From Bacteroidetes bacterium UBA2364 (GTDB lineage: Bacteria; Bacteroidota; Rhodothermia; Rhodothermales; UBA2364): 64,000 bases of DNA. Every line of letters starts with the position of its first letter. Within the stretch, counting starts at the first letter, position 1. Below are positions 28,579-38,635 of the stretch, piece by piece. The DNA lies in NCBI GenBank assembly GCA_002344075.1, contig DDTM01000033.1:3723-67722 (forward strand), written 5' to 3'. Position numbers and translations under genes: made by a program. A model generated the notes under the pieces. It saw only the letters and a program-made list of their open reading frames with translations. It ran no database searches and had not been told where the DNA came from.

Positions 28579-29847
28579 TTAGAACTCACGAAACCACAAC
28601 TTCATGCGATCCCATATTTTTTGGGTTTGGCTTTCCTCCTGACCTTCATGGTCCTCTGTGGCCTCCAATCCACGCGAAGAAAATGCAACCCCCCCAATGG
28701 TTTCTGGTTTAAGGCCATACAAGGTAAGGCCGACAGCAGTAGCATATTTGGGATTTTGGACTTCATCCACCAACCCTCCACCCAGTCCTACAGGGCGTCC
28801 TATGCGGGCCGTATTCATCCCTAAAACCTCCATAGCCAGCTCTGCTGTTCCTGGAGTTTGCGAGCCTCCGCCTGTTAGTACGACGCCCGCCATATGTCTT
28901 CCGTGGCCACTTCGTTTGATTTCGATCTGGACAAATTCCAGAATTTCTTCAAGCCTTGGTTGTATGATTTGGGCCAGTGTACTTTGTCGAATACGCTTTT
29001 CGCCATATTCCCCCACGCCGGGGATTATAATTTCTACTTCCTCATCCACAAACCCAGCAACAGCTTGTCCGAACTGTCGTTTAAGCTGTTCGGCGTGTTC
29101 GCGCATCACGCCCAGTCCTTTCCGCACATCGTCGGTCACTTTATTTCCAGCGACCCCAATAACCGCTGTATGGCGTATGGTATTGTCTTCGAAGATTGCA
29201 ACATCCGTTGTACCTCCACCGATGTCCACGAGCACCACGCCAATTTCTTTTTCTTCCGGATACAGAACGGCGTGCGCGGAGGCCAATGGTTCAAGTACAA
29301 TATCCGCAACCTGATAGCCAGCGCGTTCTACACAAGTAAAGATATTCCGGGCCGCAGTGACCAGGCCAGAAATAATGTGGACATTGGCTTCTAAGCGCAC
29401 CCCACTCATGCCAACGGGATCCACGACGCCATCTTGACCATCCACAATAAATTCCTGAGGAACCACATGCAGGATGCGGCGATCTGTTGGAAGGGCAACA
29501 TGTGTGGTATCTTCCAGCAAACGAGCCACGTCTTTCGGGCTAATAATCCCATTTTTACTGGAAATGGTGACAACGCCACGGCTTTGAAAACTCTGGATAT
29601 GATCACCAGCAATGCCAACCACCACACTTTCCACCTGCACACCGGCGGCATGGGCGGCATCGTTTACGGCTTTGCGAATAGCCTGAACGGTTTTGTCAAT
29701 ATTCACCACCACCCCACGGTTAAGCCCTTCTGAAGGCGCTTCGCCCAATCCCAGAATATTTACACGGCCCATTTCATCAGGGGCAGCCACCACCGCGCAA
29801 ACTTTGGTGGTTCCGATATCTAAGCCAACTACGATTCGCTCTTGCAT
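28579..29847 (-). CDS. ftsA: Cell division protein FtsA
   Basis: Actin-like ATPase that anchors FtsZ to the membrane. 422 residues: phosphate-1 VGLDIGTTKVCAVVA (8-22), SHS2/1C domain (about 85-165), phosphate-2 VVLVDIGGGTTDVAIFE, adenosine motif VVLTGGGSQTPG, and a C-terminal amphipathic helix IWDRMKLWFREF that inserts in the membrane. The stretch before it (about 395-410) is an acidic linker. ATG at 29847. It lies between ftsQ and ftsZ with gaps of 63 and 82 bases. Confidence 0.97.
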   Translation of the reverse strand: MQERIVVGLDIGTTKVCAVVAAPDEMGRVNILGLGEAPSEGLNRGVVVNIDKTVQAIRKAVNDAAHAAGVQVESVVVGIAGDHIQSFQSRGVVTISSKNGIISPKDVARLLEDTTHVALPTDRRILHVVPQEFIVDGQDGVVDPVGMSGVRLEANVHIISGLVTAARNIFTCVERAGYQVADIVLEPLASAHAVLYPEEKEIGVVLVDIGGGTTDVAIFEDNTIRHTAVIGVAGNKVTDDVRKGLGVMREHAEQLKRQFGQAVAGFVDEEVEIIIPGVGEYGEKRIRQSTLAQIIQPRLEEILEFVQIEIKRSGHGRHMAGVVLTGGGSQTPGTAELAMEVLGMNTARIGRPVGLGGGLVDEVQNPKYATAVGLTLYGLKPETIGGVAFSSRGLEATEDHEGQEESQTQKIWDRMKLWFREF

Positions 29848-29910
29848 GGTACAATTATTTTGTCTGATTTATGTCATCAGGAATATAAAAAAAACATTAA
29901 TCCAAACCGA

Positions 29911-30780
29911 TTATTTCTGCTCACTTTGCTCATTCGTAACCACCTGTCCTTCCCACCGTAAATCTATTTCACGAATATTTTTTTGCGGGTATGGTAAAAC
30001 CGACTGGTTCCAGAAAGCTTTTAATGTAAGCAGCCTATCTTCAAATCTATTTTTGCCCAGTTCAATTCTGGGAGGAATGTTTTGGTTGATAGATGCGGCA
30101 CGTCCAACGATTCGACCATCAGGCCGCAATTCAAGGGAAGCAATTAGGGCCGTGATTTGGTTCGGTAATTTGGCTATATCTTGTGCAAGGGCCAACAAGG
30201 TCCCATTTGGTACTTTTTTACCGGGTTGATATCTTGGTATATTGCCGGAGATAGGTAACACATCAAAACTGGCACCTCGCACCCAATTCATAGGGTAGCC
30301 ATTTTCATCCATATAATATTGCGGTACACCGTCTTGGTTTAACACCAATAAAACAGGTATTTTTTCGGTGATTTCTACTTCGAGAATACCATTTAATCCT
30401 TTACTGGCTGTAGCGTCTTTAACCCATGGATGTTTTTTTACCAGAATGATAATCGAATCCGCCTCCACCTCTGCCATGTTTTTTTGCCCATCAACAATCG
30501 GGATGAGTTTACGCAATTCCGTGAGGTCCGCATATTGGGCATTGGTAAATTCAATGCCCTTTAGCGGTACAAATTTTTGCCAAAGGTAAATCACACCTGA
30601 TACGATGATCAGAAGCCCTATACCTATCAACCACGTTTTCCGGTTTCGCAACCATTCGCGCCCGTCAAAACGCGGGGAAGGTTGTGTTTGCCCCGGCGGA
30701 GTGGCGTCCGGCGGGGTAATACGACGGTTTCCCAAATGGGCTGGCCGTGCTTTGAATAACTCAAGCGGATCCTGTGCCAT
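29911..30780 (-). CDS. ftsQ: Cell division protein FtsQ/DivIB
   Basis: Single-pass divisome protein that links FtsL and related proteins to the ring. 289 residues: cytoplasmic Pro-rich tail (about 1-45), membrane helix TWLIGIGLLIIVSGVIYLW (about 49-68), a periplasmic POTRA domain (KGIEFTNAQYADLTELRKL onward) and a beta domain to the C-terminus (EIDLRWEGQVV). The ATG at 30780 has AGAGG a few bases upstream and lies inside the end of murC (20-base overlap); the ATG four codons upstream is the alternative. Confidence 0.92.
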   Translation of the reverse strand: MAQDPLELFKARPAHLGNRRITPPDATPPGQTQPSPRFDGREWLRNRKTWLIGIGLLIIVSGVIYLWQKFVPLKGIEFTNAQYADLTELRKLIPIVDGQKNMAEVEADSIIILVKKHPWVKDATASKGLNGILEVEITEKIPVLLVLNQDGVPQYYMDENGYPMNWVRGASFDVLPISGNIPRYQPGKKVPNGTLLALAQDIAKLPNQITALIASLELRPDGRIVGRAASINQNIPPRIELGKNRFEDRLLTLKAFWNQSVLPYPQKNIREIDLRWEGQVVTNEQSEQK

Positions 30781-32191
30781 TGTCCTCTCCATTGGAAATC
30801 AATTGTAGGAAGGCTTCTCCATACCGCCAAATATCCCCTGCACCCATGGTAATCACCACGTCTCCCGACTGGGTCAGTTCTTTAAGATAATGAGGGAGTT
30901 CCTTTTTGTCCTCCACATAATGGACATGACGATGCCCGTAATGTTTGGCCAAGTCTGCAATTAGGGCGCCTGTAATACCCGGTCGGGGAGCTTCTCTGGA
31001 GGGGAAAACATCTGTTATCACCAATAGATCTGCATTAAAAAAGGCCCGTGCAAATTCCTCTTTAAAGTCCTCGGTTCGGGAGTATAGGTGCGGTTGGAAA
31101 ACGGCCACAATCCGTTTGGTACGCCAGCCTTCATTGGCGGCTTTGAGCGTAGCCTTGACCTCGGTGGGGTGGTGTGCGTAATCGTCTATCACATAGATGT
31201 CATTTTCGACGCCTTTCAGTTGGAAACGTCGTTGGACGCCGGTAAATTTATCCAGCCCGGATGCAATGCTTTCAAAGGGCATTTCCATCTCTAAGCCTAC
31301 GGCGATGGCGGCCAAGGCATTGCGTACATTATGGATTCCTGGTACATGAAGGTTGATTTCGCCGAGAAACGTGTCGTTGTGCCAGACGCCAAAATATTGT
31401 TCCATGCCGTCTTTTCGGATTTCGTCTGCACGGATATTTGCTTGCCTTGCGGTTCCATAGGTAACCACCGGACGATCAATATTACCTAAGATGTCTTGCA
31501 CATTTGCATCGTCTAAGCAGGCGATCACCCGGCCAAAGAAAGGAACCTTGTTTGCATATTGGGTAAAGGCATCTTTAATGTCGTCTAAGTCGGCATAAAT
31601 ATCCAAATGTTCGGCTTCGATATTGGTGATCACAGCTACTATAGGGGTAAGCCGCAGAAACGTCCGGTCATATTCATCGGCTTCGATGATGATGATATCA
31701 CCTTCGCCGGAGACCGCATTTGAGCCAAAAACAGAGACTTTTCCTCCAACGATAATGGTGGGATCGAAGTCCCCTTCCGAGATCACCAGTCCTGTGAGCG
31801 AGGTGGTGGTGGTTTTACCATGTGTCCCTGCAATGCCGATGCCATACTTCATTCGCATGAGTTCTCCCAGCATCTCTGGGCGTCCGATAAGGGGAATACG
31901 TAGCCGAATAGCCTCTTGTGTTTCGGGGTTTTCTTTTACTTTTACCGCCGATGAATACACCACAACATCTGCCCCAATCACATTTTCGGCAAAATGACCT
32001 TCAAAAATTTTGGCGCCACGTTTTTCCAATCTACGGGTGGTCTCGGTGGAGGCAAGGTCTGAGCCGGAGACTTCAAACCCACGTGAAATCAGTACTTCGG
32101 CGATGGAACTCATGCCAATTCCACCGATTCCAATCATGTGGATTCGTTTGATGCGGCCTAATGGCTTTTGTTTGCGTCTGGGGCGTGGCAT
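30761..32191 (-). CDS. murC: UDP-N-acetylmuramate--L-alanine ligase
   Basis: Adds L-Ala to UDP-MurNAc, the first amino acid of the peptidoglycan stem. 476 residues: nucleotide site IHMIGIGGIGMSSIAEVL (17-34), ATP loop GIAGTHGKTTTTSL, EADEYDRTFL, central HPTEVKATL with YAHHPTE, and the C-terminal domain with VFQPHLYSRT. The GGIGMSS signature separates it from MurD-F. ATG at 32191. It follows murG by 20 bases and overlaps ftsQ. No ddl gene follows, unlike in E. coli. Confidence 0.97.
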   Translation of the reverse strand: MPRPRRKQKPLGRIKRIHMIGIGGIGMSSIAEVLISRGFEVSGSDLASTETTRRLEKRGAKIFEGHFAENVIGADVVVYSSAVKVKENPETQEAIRLRIPLIGRPEMLGELMRMKYGIGIAGTHGKTTTTSLTGLVISEGDFDPTIIVGGKVSVFGSNAVSGEGDIIIIEADEYDRTFLRLTPIVAVITNIEAEHLDIYADLDDIKDAFTQYANKVPFFGRVIACLDDANVQDILGNIDRPVVTYGTARQANIRADEIRKDGMEQYFGVWHNDTFLGEINLHVPGIHNVRNALAAIAVGLEMEMPFESIASGLDKFTGVQRRFQLKGVENDIYVIDDYAHHPTEVKATLKAANEGWRTKRIVAVFQPHLYSRTEDFKEEFARAFFNADLLVITDVFPSREAPRPGITGALIADLAKHYGHRHVHYVEDKKELPHYLKELTQSGDVVITMGAGDIWRYGEAFLQLISNGEDNGTGSA

Positions 32192-32211
32192 TTTTTTATT
32201 GTTTCAGGAGG

Positions 32212-33333
32212 TTAATTTTTGGATAGACACAGGTCGAGAATGTCTTTTGCAATGGTTTCGGCAGCATCTGGTTTTGCGAGATGTAGGGCTGCGGTACGCA
32301 TTCGGCTTCTTTCGGCTTCATCATGTAGCAATGTTTGAATAGTGGCTAAAAGACCATATTCAGTCTGTAGCTCCGTTTCCGGCAAGACTTTGGCTGCACC
32401 TGCTTTTTCCATAGAGCGGGCATTCTTGGTTTGATGATCCTCGGCAACATGTGGGGAAGGAATCAACACGGCAGGACTTCCAGTCACCATCAATTCACTG
32501 CACGAGATGGCTCCAGCGCGGCAGACCACGAGATCGGCAGCGGCATAGGCATACTCCATGCGGTCGAGGTACTTCATAAGGTGTAGCCTCGGATGTTGCG
32601 GAAGTTCTGTATGCAAGCGATCGTACCATTGTTTTCCCGTTTGCCAGAGCAGGAATAGATTTTCATCTTCAAGGAGGGTTTGGTGGGCGCGTTGCATGGC
32701 TTTATTGAGTACAGGGCTTCCCAGAGAGCCGCCAAACATCAGTAGAACGGTTGCATGGGGAGGCAGGTCCCAATGTTTCCGTGCCTCCTCCCGATTCAGG
32801 TTTTGGAGGATTTTACGGGTTGGATTACCGCTCAACACACATTTGGGTGCTGGGAAATAGGATTTGGCTTCCTCGAATGCCACGTGGATTCTGGCAGCCT
32901 TTTGTCCAAGCAACTTATTGGTTACACCCGCGTAGGCATTTTGCTCTTGTAATACAATTGGTTTTCCTTGCAGACTCGCTATGCGCAATACTGGTCCGGA
33001 AACATACCCGCCAGTTCCTACAACAATGTCCGGATCAAATCCCTTCACCAAACGCCAACTCTGAATCATGCCTGCGATAAGCTTAAACGGGAATTTTAGG
33101 TTCCGTTTGATACTTTCGGCAGAGAACGACCGCTGAAGCCCGGAAATGGTGATCGGATGGATTGCGTACCCGGCCTTGGGCACTGCTTCCCACTCTATCC
33201 GGTCTTTGGTTCCAGCGAAGGCAATCACGGCATCGGGAGCCAAAACCCTAATGGCGTCTGCAATAGCAATCGCAGGATATACATGGCCTCCGGTTCCACC
33301 ACCAGCGAGCAGAATTCTGGGAGATCGTTTCAT
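32212..33333 (-). CDS. murG: UDP-GlcNAc:lipid I GlcNAc transferase
   Basis: Peripheral inner-membrane glycosyltransferase that turns lipid I into lipid II. 373 residues of GT-B fold: ILLAGGGTGGHVYPAIAIA (7-25), GTGGYVSGP, LQEQNAYAGVTNKLL, LMFGGSLGSPVLN in the second domain and the donor-binding VCRAGAISCSELMVTGSPAVLIP with HQTKNA. ATG at 33333 overlaps the ftsW stop by four bases (ATGA), so translation is coupled. Confidence 0.97.
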   Translation of the reverse strand: MKRSPRILLAGGGTGGHVYPAIAIADAIRVLAPDAVIAFAGTKDRIEWEAVPKAGYAIHPITISGLQRSFSAESIKRNLKFPFKLIAGMIQSWRLVKGFDPDIVVGTGGYVSGPVLRIASLQGKPIVLQEQNAYAGVTNKLLGQKAARIHVAFEEAKSYFPAPKCVLSGNPTRKILQNLNREEARKHWDLPPHATVLLMFGGSLGSPVLNKAMQRAHQTLLEDENLFLLWQTGKQWYDRLHTELPQHPRLHLMKYLDRMEYAYAAADLVVCRAGAISCSELMVTGSPAVLIPSPHVAEDHQTKNARSMEKAGAAKVLPETELQTEYGLLATIQTLLHDEAERSRMRTAALHLAKPDAAETIAKDILDLCLSKN

Positions 33334-34544
33334 GCCACTTTTGTTTTTGGCTCCCGCTTTTTAGACGCAAACCGTTGTCCAGAAATATTCAGCAAGACAC
33401 CCACCATTATCCCAGTAACGATGAGCGAGGTACCGCCCCAAGACACAAAGGGGAAGGGTAGGCCTGTTACGGGCATTAAGCCAGTATTGACGCATACATG
33501 TACCAAGCCGTACAGGCCAATGGTAAGTGAAATACCCGATGCCAAGAAAAAACCCAATGGATCGGGGGCATTTCGGGCAATGTGCATAAAGCCTCGGTAT
33601 AGAAAGATACCCAATAGGCTCACAACAATCAGGGCGCCAAGAATCCCAAATTCTTCTGCAATAATTGCAAAAATAAAGTCGCTATATGCCGCAGGAATCC
33701 AATCTTTTTGCGTGCTCTTTCCTATACCTTTTCCTGTGAAACTGCCATTGGCGATGGCTATTTGGGCTTGCAAGATTTGGAAGCGTTCGCCTTGGTTGCT
33801 AAACACCATCTCTTCGTTGGTATGTGAAAAGAGTCGGAGACCCAAGTAGCTCTCAATACGTTCTGCACGTGCGGGGAATAGCAATAACATCACTACCGCG
33901 AGTAGTAGTCCAAGACCCAGCAAACCACCCAGATGAACCAATTTCATACGTCCGATAAATCCCAGAATCAGAACAGTCATCAGCAAAACCATTGCCGTCG
34001 AAACATTTTGTGCACCGATCAGGATGGTAATAATCACGCCCCAAGCCACTACTGGTAGGAAGCCACGTCCAAAGTTTTGTATGTATAACTGTTTACGAGT
34101 AAGTAACACTGCAACATGGACGATGAGCGCAAATCGGGCAATGTCTGAAGGACGGAAGCCAAAAATAGCCCTCCTTGCACCGCCTTGCCAGTCGCCTTGT
34201 ATCAAGACCCAGATAAGCAACAATACGGAGGCAAAAATTCCCAATTTACTAAAGCGGGCTACAACATGGTAGTCTATCTGGCTGAATACAATCATCGCAC
34301 CAATTGCAATGACCAACCGCACGAAATGCTCCAGCAGCAGACCCTCAGTACTGGTTCCGTTGGAAGCAGCCAGATAGGCTGTTGCACTATAAACGGCGAC
34401 AATCCCTACCAAACTTAGGGCCAGAACTGTGCCCAATATCGCCCTGTCTATCTGAGTAGGACGCCATGCGGCTGATGGCCAACTCCGTAAATCCGGCCAT
34501 CGGTTTTTTATTGTCGCTAAAAGGTTTTCGGCAGTGAGGGGCAT
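33330..34544 (-). CDS. ftsW: Septal peptidoglycan polymerase FtsW (SEDS family)
   Basis: Polytopic inner-membrane glycosyltransferase that polymerises lipid II at the septum with FtsI. 404 residues with about ten hydrophobic segments after a 40-residue cytoplasmic lead; SEDS landmarks are the ARRAIFGFRPSDIARFALIV region, the periplasmic NGSFTGKGIGKSTQKDWIPAAYSDFIFAIIAEE segment and MPVTGLPFPFVSWGGTSL. ATG at 34544, five bases after the murD stop; a TTG three codons earlier overlaps that stop. Overlaps murG by ATGA. Confidence 0.96.
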   Translation of the reverse strand: MPLTAENLLATIKNRWPDLRSWPSAAWRPTQIDRAILGTVLALSLVGIVAVYSATAYLAASNGTSTEGLLLEHFVRLVIAIGAMIVFSQIDYHVVARFSKLGIFASVLLLIWVLIQGDWQGGARRAIFGFRPSDIARFALIVHVAVLLTRKQLYIQNFGRGFLPVVAWGVIITILIGAQNVSTAMVLLMTVLILGFIGRMKLVHLGGLLGLGLLLAVVMLLLFPARAERIESYLGLRLFSHTNEEMVFSNQGERFQILQAQIAIANGSFTGKGIGKSTQKDWIPAAYSDFIFAIIAEEFGILGALIVVSLLGIFLYRGFMHIARNAPDPLGFFLASGISLTIGLYGLVHVCVNTGLMPVTGLPFPFVSWGGTSLIVTGIMVGVLLNISGQRFASKKREPKTKVA

Positions 34545-34549
34545 ATGAT

Positions 34550-35908
34550 TCAAAGGTTTAGAACCGCTGCTTTGAAAACATCTCCTCGGTGCTCATAGTT
34601 CTCAAAGAGGTCAAATGATGCACATGCAGGACTGAGAAGCACCACTTCTCCGGCCTGTGCTACTTGGTGGGCAAGGGCTACGGCTTCCTCCATATTTTCA
34701 GCAAACCGTGCTTCTTGTGCTGCGCATCCCAGTTCCGAGACCACCTTGTGTCCGCTTTCTTCTCCGACACCAATCACCATGCGCACTTTCTCGCGTACCA
34801 AATGGTGTAATGGGCCATAGTCGTTTCCTTTATCGCGTCCACCTGCCAAAAGGATAATAGGCTCTTCGAAGCTTTCCAAGGCATACCACACCGCATTTAC
34901 ATTGGTGGCTTTCGAGTCGTTATAATACCGGACATGGGCCAGTTCCCGTACAAATTCAAGCCGATGTGGGACCCCTTCGAAGGTTGAGAGACTTTCTCGG
35001 ATGACCTCAGATCGGATTTCCATAACCCGCGCAGCAACAGCAGCGGCAAGGGAATTGTAGAGGTTATGACGACCCCGGATGGAGACTTCATCAGCGTTCA
35101 TGAGTACCTCCTCTCGGCCTTCCAGGCGCAACATCAGGTTGTGATCGCGTAAAAAGGCGCCTTGGCTCACTTCCTTTTCTATACTCAATGCAAGGGAAGT
35201 AAAAGGCGCCGTCTGCACAATCTGGTTAAAATGATGATTAAGAAGTTCGTCGTCGGCATTATAGATCACATAATCACCCATTTGTTGATTTTGGTGAATA
35301 CGAAATTTACTGGCCGCATAGTTCTCGAACCGATATTGGTACCGATCTAAGTGATCGGGCGTGATATTTAAAATGATGCTTACTTTGGGTTTAAAGCGGT
35401 CTATATGATCTAATTGAAAACTGGAAACCTCCAGAACAACAGTCTGTTCGTTGGTTAATTGGTCTGCACGATCAGAAAAAGGAATACCGATATTCCCGCC
35501 GACAAATGGCTTATGTCCAGCTTTTTCAAATATATACCCTGCAAGAGTTGTGGTAGTAGTTTTCCCGTTGGTACCCGTAATGGCAACAATGGGAGCCTTA
35601 CAAAACCAAGAAGCCACCTCGACCTCGGAAAACACCACGATGCCTTTTGCCAAGGCTTGCTGAATGAGTGGGGCGGTGGTAGGTACTCCCGGACTGATCA
35701 CCATCCAATCTGCAAGAAGCGCCCGATCTGAATGGCCGCCAGATTCAAAGCCCACACCAGTTTGTTCGAGTTCGTTAACGAGGTTTTGGGCAACTACACC
35801 CCGATCCGTCACAAATACCTTTGCACCATGACGAGCAAGTAATTTCGCCACAGAAAGACCGCTTCGGGCGGCACCCACAACTGTTATATGTTTATCCTGT
35901 AAGTTCAT
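34550..35908 (-). CDS. murD: UDP-MurNAc-L-alanine--D-glutamate ligase
   Basis: Adds D-Glu to UDP-MurNAc-L-Ala. 452 residues: N-domain ITVVGAARSGLSVAKLLA, ATP loop VAITGTNGKTTTTTLAGYI, NITPDHLDRY, GRHNLYNSLAAA and the C-domain with HRLEFVRELAHVRYYNDSKATN, typical of MurD. ATG at 35908 (MNLQDKHITVVG); a TTG six codons upstream directly follows the mraY stop and is less likely. It lies between mraY and ftsW with gaps of 18 and 5 bases. Confidence 0.97.
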   Translation of the reverse strand: MNLQDKHITVVGAARSGLSVAKLLARHGAKVFVTDRGVVAQNLVNELEQTGVGFESGGHSDRALLADWMVISPGVPTTAPLIQQALAKGIVVFSEVEVASWFCKAPIVAITGTNGKTTTTTLAGYIFEKAGHKPFVGGNIGIPFSDRADQLTNEQTVVLEVSSFQLDHIDRFKPKVSIILNITPDHLDRYQYRFENYAASKFRIHQNQQMGDYVIYNADDELLNHHFNQIVQTAPFTSLALSIEKEVSQGAFLRDHNLMLRLEGREEVLMNADEVSIRGRHNLYNSLAAAVAARVMEIRSEVIRESLSTFEGVPHRLEFVRELAHVRYYNDSKATNVNAVWYALESFEEPIILLAGGRDKGNDYGPLHHLVREKVRMVIGVGEESGHKVVSELGCAAQEARFAENMEEAVALAHQVAQAGEVVLLSPACASFDLFENYEHRGDVFKAAVLNL

Positions 35909-35926
35909 CAAATCTGGTTTTTGCAA

Positions 35927-37099
35927 CTATCGAATCCGCAGGGTAAGTAAACTCATAATGACGGAGATGGCCGTAATAATCCAAAAACGAGTAACGATTT
36001 TGGTTTCTTTTAACCCCATTGCCTCAAAATGATGATGTAAAGGTGCCATTCGGAAAATTCTGCGTCCTTCCCCAAACCGTTTTTTGGTGTATTTGAAATA
36101 CGACGTCTGAAGAATGACCGAGATGGTTTCCATGAAGAAAACACTGCATAATAGTGGGAGCAAGAGTTCCGTCTTGACCATGAGGGCCAGTGTGGCAATG
36201 GCTGCACCCAATGCCAACGAGCCTGTATCGCCCATAAAAACTTGAGCGGGATGGCTGTTGTACCAGAGGAAGCCCATGCACGCAGCCGCGAGAGCAGCCG
36301 CAAAGACGGTTAGTTCGCCTGCACCAGAGAGGTGTAAAATGCCCAAAAAATTGGCGTATTTGGCATTCCCAGCCACATACGAAAAGACGACCAGTCCTGC
36401 CGCAACAAAAGCACTTACTCCTCCTGCCAAGCCGTCTAAGCCATCCGTCAGGTTGACCGCATTGGAAACGGCCATCATAATGAAGATGACCACACCAATA
36501 TACACCAACCAGCCCAGATCGAAGCCTAAAAGACTGGCAAGCGTGTCGGGGAAGTAATCAAATACACGGTCTTTAACAAAGGGTAGATTGGTGATCGTCT
36601 GAACATCTTCATGAGCCTTATTAAAGGGGTTATGAAAATAAAGCACATAGCCTACCAACAGACCGATGCTAAACTGTCCGGCAAGTTTGGTACGCCCGGC
36701 TAAACCCGCCTTGTTTTTCTTGACAATTTTAATATAGTCGTCTGCAAAGCCAAAACCGCCCATCCAAATGGTGGCCAACATGACCAATAGAATGCCCATT
36801 TCGGCAATGGCTCCCCATAAGAATGTAGCACCCAGCACGGAAGCCAGAATGATAATTCCCCCCATAGAAGGGGTTCCTCGTTTGTGCGAGTGGTCCACTA
36901 CGCCGGCATCTGCACCACTACGAACAGTTTCTCCAAACTGTCGTTTTTGCAACCAACCGATCATTTTCTTGCCAAAGAACAAGGAGATTAGCAAGGCAGT
37001 GACGGCGGCAAGCGCCACCCGAACCGTGATGAAATGAAACATCTGGAATCCGGGCGGTTCATATGTTTGCTCCAGCCAAATCAAAAAATAATACAGCAT
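35927..37099 (-). CDS. mraY: Phospho-MurNAc-pentapeptide transferase
   Basis: Integral membrane enzyme that transfers phospho-MurNAc-pentapeptide to undecaprenyl phosphate to form lipid I. 390 residues with about ten helices; catalytic Asp pair in GFADDYIKIVKKN, NAVNLTDGLDGLAGG, MGDTGSLALG and MAPLHHHFE. HKRGTPSMGGI is the usual cytoplasmic loop near the N-terminus. ATG at 37099, 28 bases after murE; no murF gene lies between them, unlike E. coli. Confidence 0.97.
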   Translation of the reverse strand: MLYYFLIWLEQTYEPPGFQMFHFITVRVALAAVTALLISLFFGKKMIGWLQKRQFGETVRSGADAGVVDHSHKRGTPSMGGIIILASVLGATFLWGAIAEMGILLVMLATIWMGGFGFADDYIKIVKKNKAGLAGRTKLAGQFSIGLLVGYVLYFHNPFNKAHEDVQTITNLPFVKDRVFDYFPDTLASLLGFDLGWLVYIGVVIFIMMAVSNAVNLTDGLDGLAGGVSAFVAAGLVVFSYVAGNAKYANFLGILHLSGAGELTVFAAALAAACMGFLWYNSHPAQVFMGDTGSLALGAAIATLALMVKTELLLPLLCSVFFMETISVILQTSYFKYTKKRFGEGRRIFRMAPLHHHFEAMGLKETKIVTRFWIITAISVIMSLLTLRIR

Positions 37100-37127
37100 A
37101 CCGTTTAGGTTTGGTTTTCCGGGAAGG

Positions 37128-38606
37128 TTAGGGATTGTTTTTTATGTTAAAAGCGTGCCTCACTTCTTCCCGGTCGTCAAAGTGATGCTTGGTGGTGCCT
37201 ATAATCTGGTAAGGTTCGTGACCTTTACCTGCAACAAGGATTACGTCGTCTGGTTGGGCATATTGGACTGCGTACTGAATGGCCTCCCGACGGTCGGGCA
37301 GCCAAAGGGCGTCTTGTGGACGTTGGAAGCCGCGTTTAACGTCTTCCAATATCTTTTCGGGAGATTCTGTACGTGGGTTGTCGCTTGTAGCTATCGGAAA
37401 ATCAGCGTATTGTTCGACAACCCGCCCCATTACGGGCCGTTTATCCGGATCTCGGTCTCCGCCGCATCCAAAGACACACCAAATTTTTCCTTTCGGTTTT
37501 TTGATGGCATGGATGGTTTGAAGCACATTCTCTAAAGCGTCAGGCGTGTGGGCATAGTCCACAATAGCGGTAATAGTGCCTTCAAAAACCTCTTGTTCAA
37601 ACCTCCCAGGAACAGGTGGAGCGGTTGCTAAAACCTCCAAAACTTCTTTGGGTGTGAAGCCTAATGCCAGCCCTACGGCATACGCCGCCGTGAGGTTATA
37701 AGCATTAAACCGTCCGACTAACCGGAATGTGCAATCGTGCCCATCTACATGCAGATGAAGGCCGGAAATCGAATCTTCAAGTAGTTGGAAACGAATCTGA
37801 GCAGCATCGCTCGTACCATAGGAGATTTTTCGGGCTGGTGTATCTATGAGCATACCGGGGCCTGCCGGATCGTCAGCATTTGTGAGTGCCGTCGCGCTTT
37901 CGGGCAAGTCGTCAAACAGTTTTTTCTTGGCCATCCGATAGGCCTCCACTGTTTGGTGGTAGTCTAAATGGTCATGGGTGAGGTTCGAGAAGACAGCCAC
38001 GTCAAAATCGCGCCCTATCACCCGATATTGATCCAGAGCGTGTGAAGAAACCTCCATCACGCCATACGAACATCCCGCCATAACCATCTGGCGGAGCAGG
38101 GCATTTAGTGTTACCGCAGAAGGAGTAGTATGGGTGGCTGGGATTTCTTTATCGCCAATTCTATACGAAATAGTGCCAATTAATCCTGTTTTGTGCCCCA
38201 GTCCTTGTAGAAGATGGTGAATCAGCCATGTTGTGGTGGTTTTGCCATTTGTTCCCGTCACTCCAATGAGGTTGAGCGAAGAAGCGGGATATTGCCAAAG
38301 GGCAGCCGAAAGTTCCGCCAAGGCTTTTCTGGCATTTGAAACACAGGCGATATGGGTAATCGTTGTGTGGTTTTCTGGTAGCGTTTCGCAAATAATGCCC
38401 AACGCGCCATTTTCGATGGCTTTATGAATAAATCCATGACCATCAGCAACCGTTCCGCGAACAGCCACAAATAAGCCGTTTTTACCCACTTCTCTGCTAT
38501 CGTCAGAGAGATGGGTAATGGTTTCCGTAGCCGATGTTGGAGTAAAAGTGGAGGCGATAAGTAACCCATTATCTCGCAAAACATCCAAGACGTTTTGCCA
38601 AGTCAT
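37128..38606 (-). CDS. murE: UDP-MurNAc-tripeptide synthetase
   Basis: Adds the third stem residue to UDP-MurNAc-L-Ala-D-Glu. 492 residues from ATG 38606: VTGTNGKTTTT (116-126), THTTPSAVTLN, EVSSHALDQYR, NLTHDHLDYH, and SDNPRTE near residue 400. The DNPR motif is the known mark of meso-diaminopimelate specificity, in line with dapF in this window. A GTG at 38639 (11 codons upstream) would overlap the ftsI stop as GTGA and is a real alternative; longer upstream extensions into ftsI are rejected. Confidence 0.95.
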   Translation of the reverse strand: MTWQNVLDVLRDNGLLIASTFTPTSATETITHLSDDSREVGKNGLFVAVRGTVADGHGFIHKAIENGALGIICETLPENHTTITHIACVSNARKALAELSAALWQYPASSLNLIGVTGTNGKTTTTWLIHHLLQGLGHKTGLIGTISYRIGDKEIPATHTTPSAVTLNALLRQMVMAGCSYGVMEVSSHALDQYRVIGRDFDVAVFSNLTHDHLDYHQTVEAYRMAKKKLFDDLPESATALTNADDPAGPGMLIDTPARKISYGTSDAAQIRFQLLEDSISGLHLHVDGHDCTFRLVGRFNAYNLTAAYAVGLALGFTPKEVLEVLATAPPVPGRFEQEVFEGTITAIVDYAHTPDALENVLQTIHAIKKPKGKIWCVFGCGGDRDPDKRPVMGRVVEQYADFPIATSDNPRTESPEKILEDVKRGFQRPQDALWLPDRREAIQYAVQYAQPDDVILVAGKGHEPYQIIGTTKHHFDDREEVRHAFNIKNNP

Positions 38607-38635
38607 TTCGGGGGCGGTATGTATTAAATTATTTT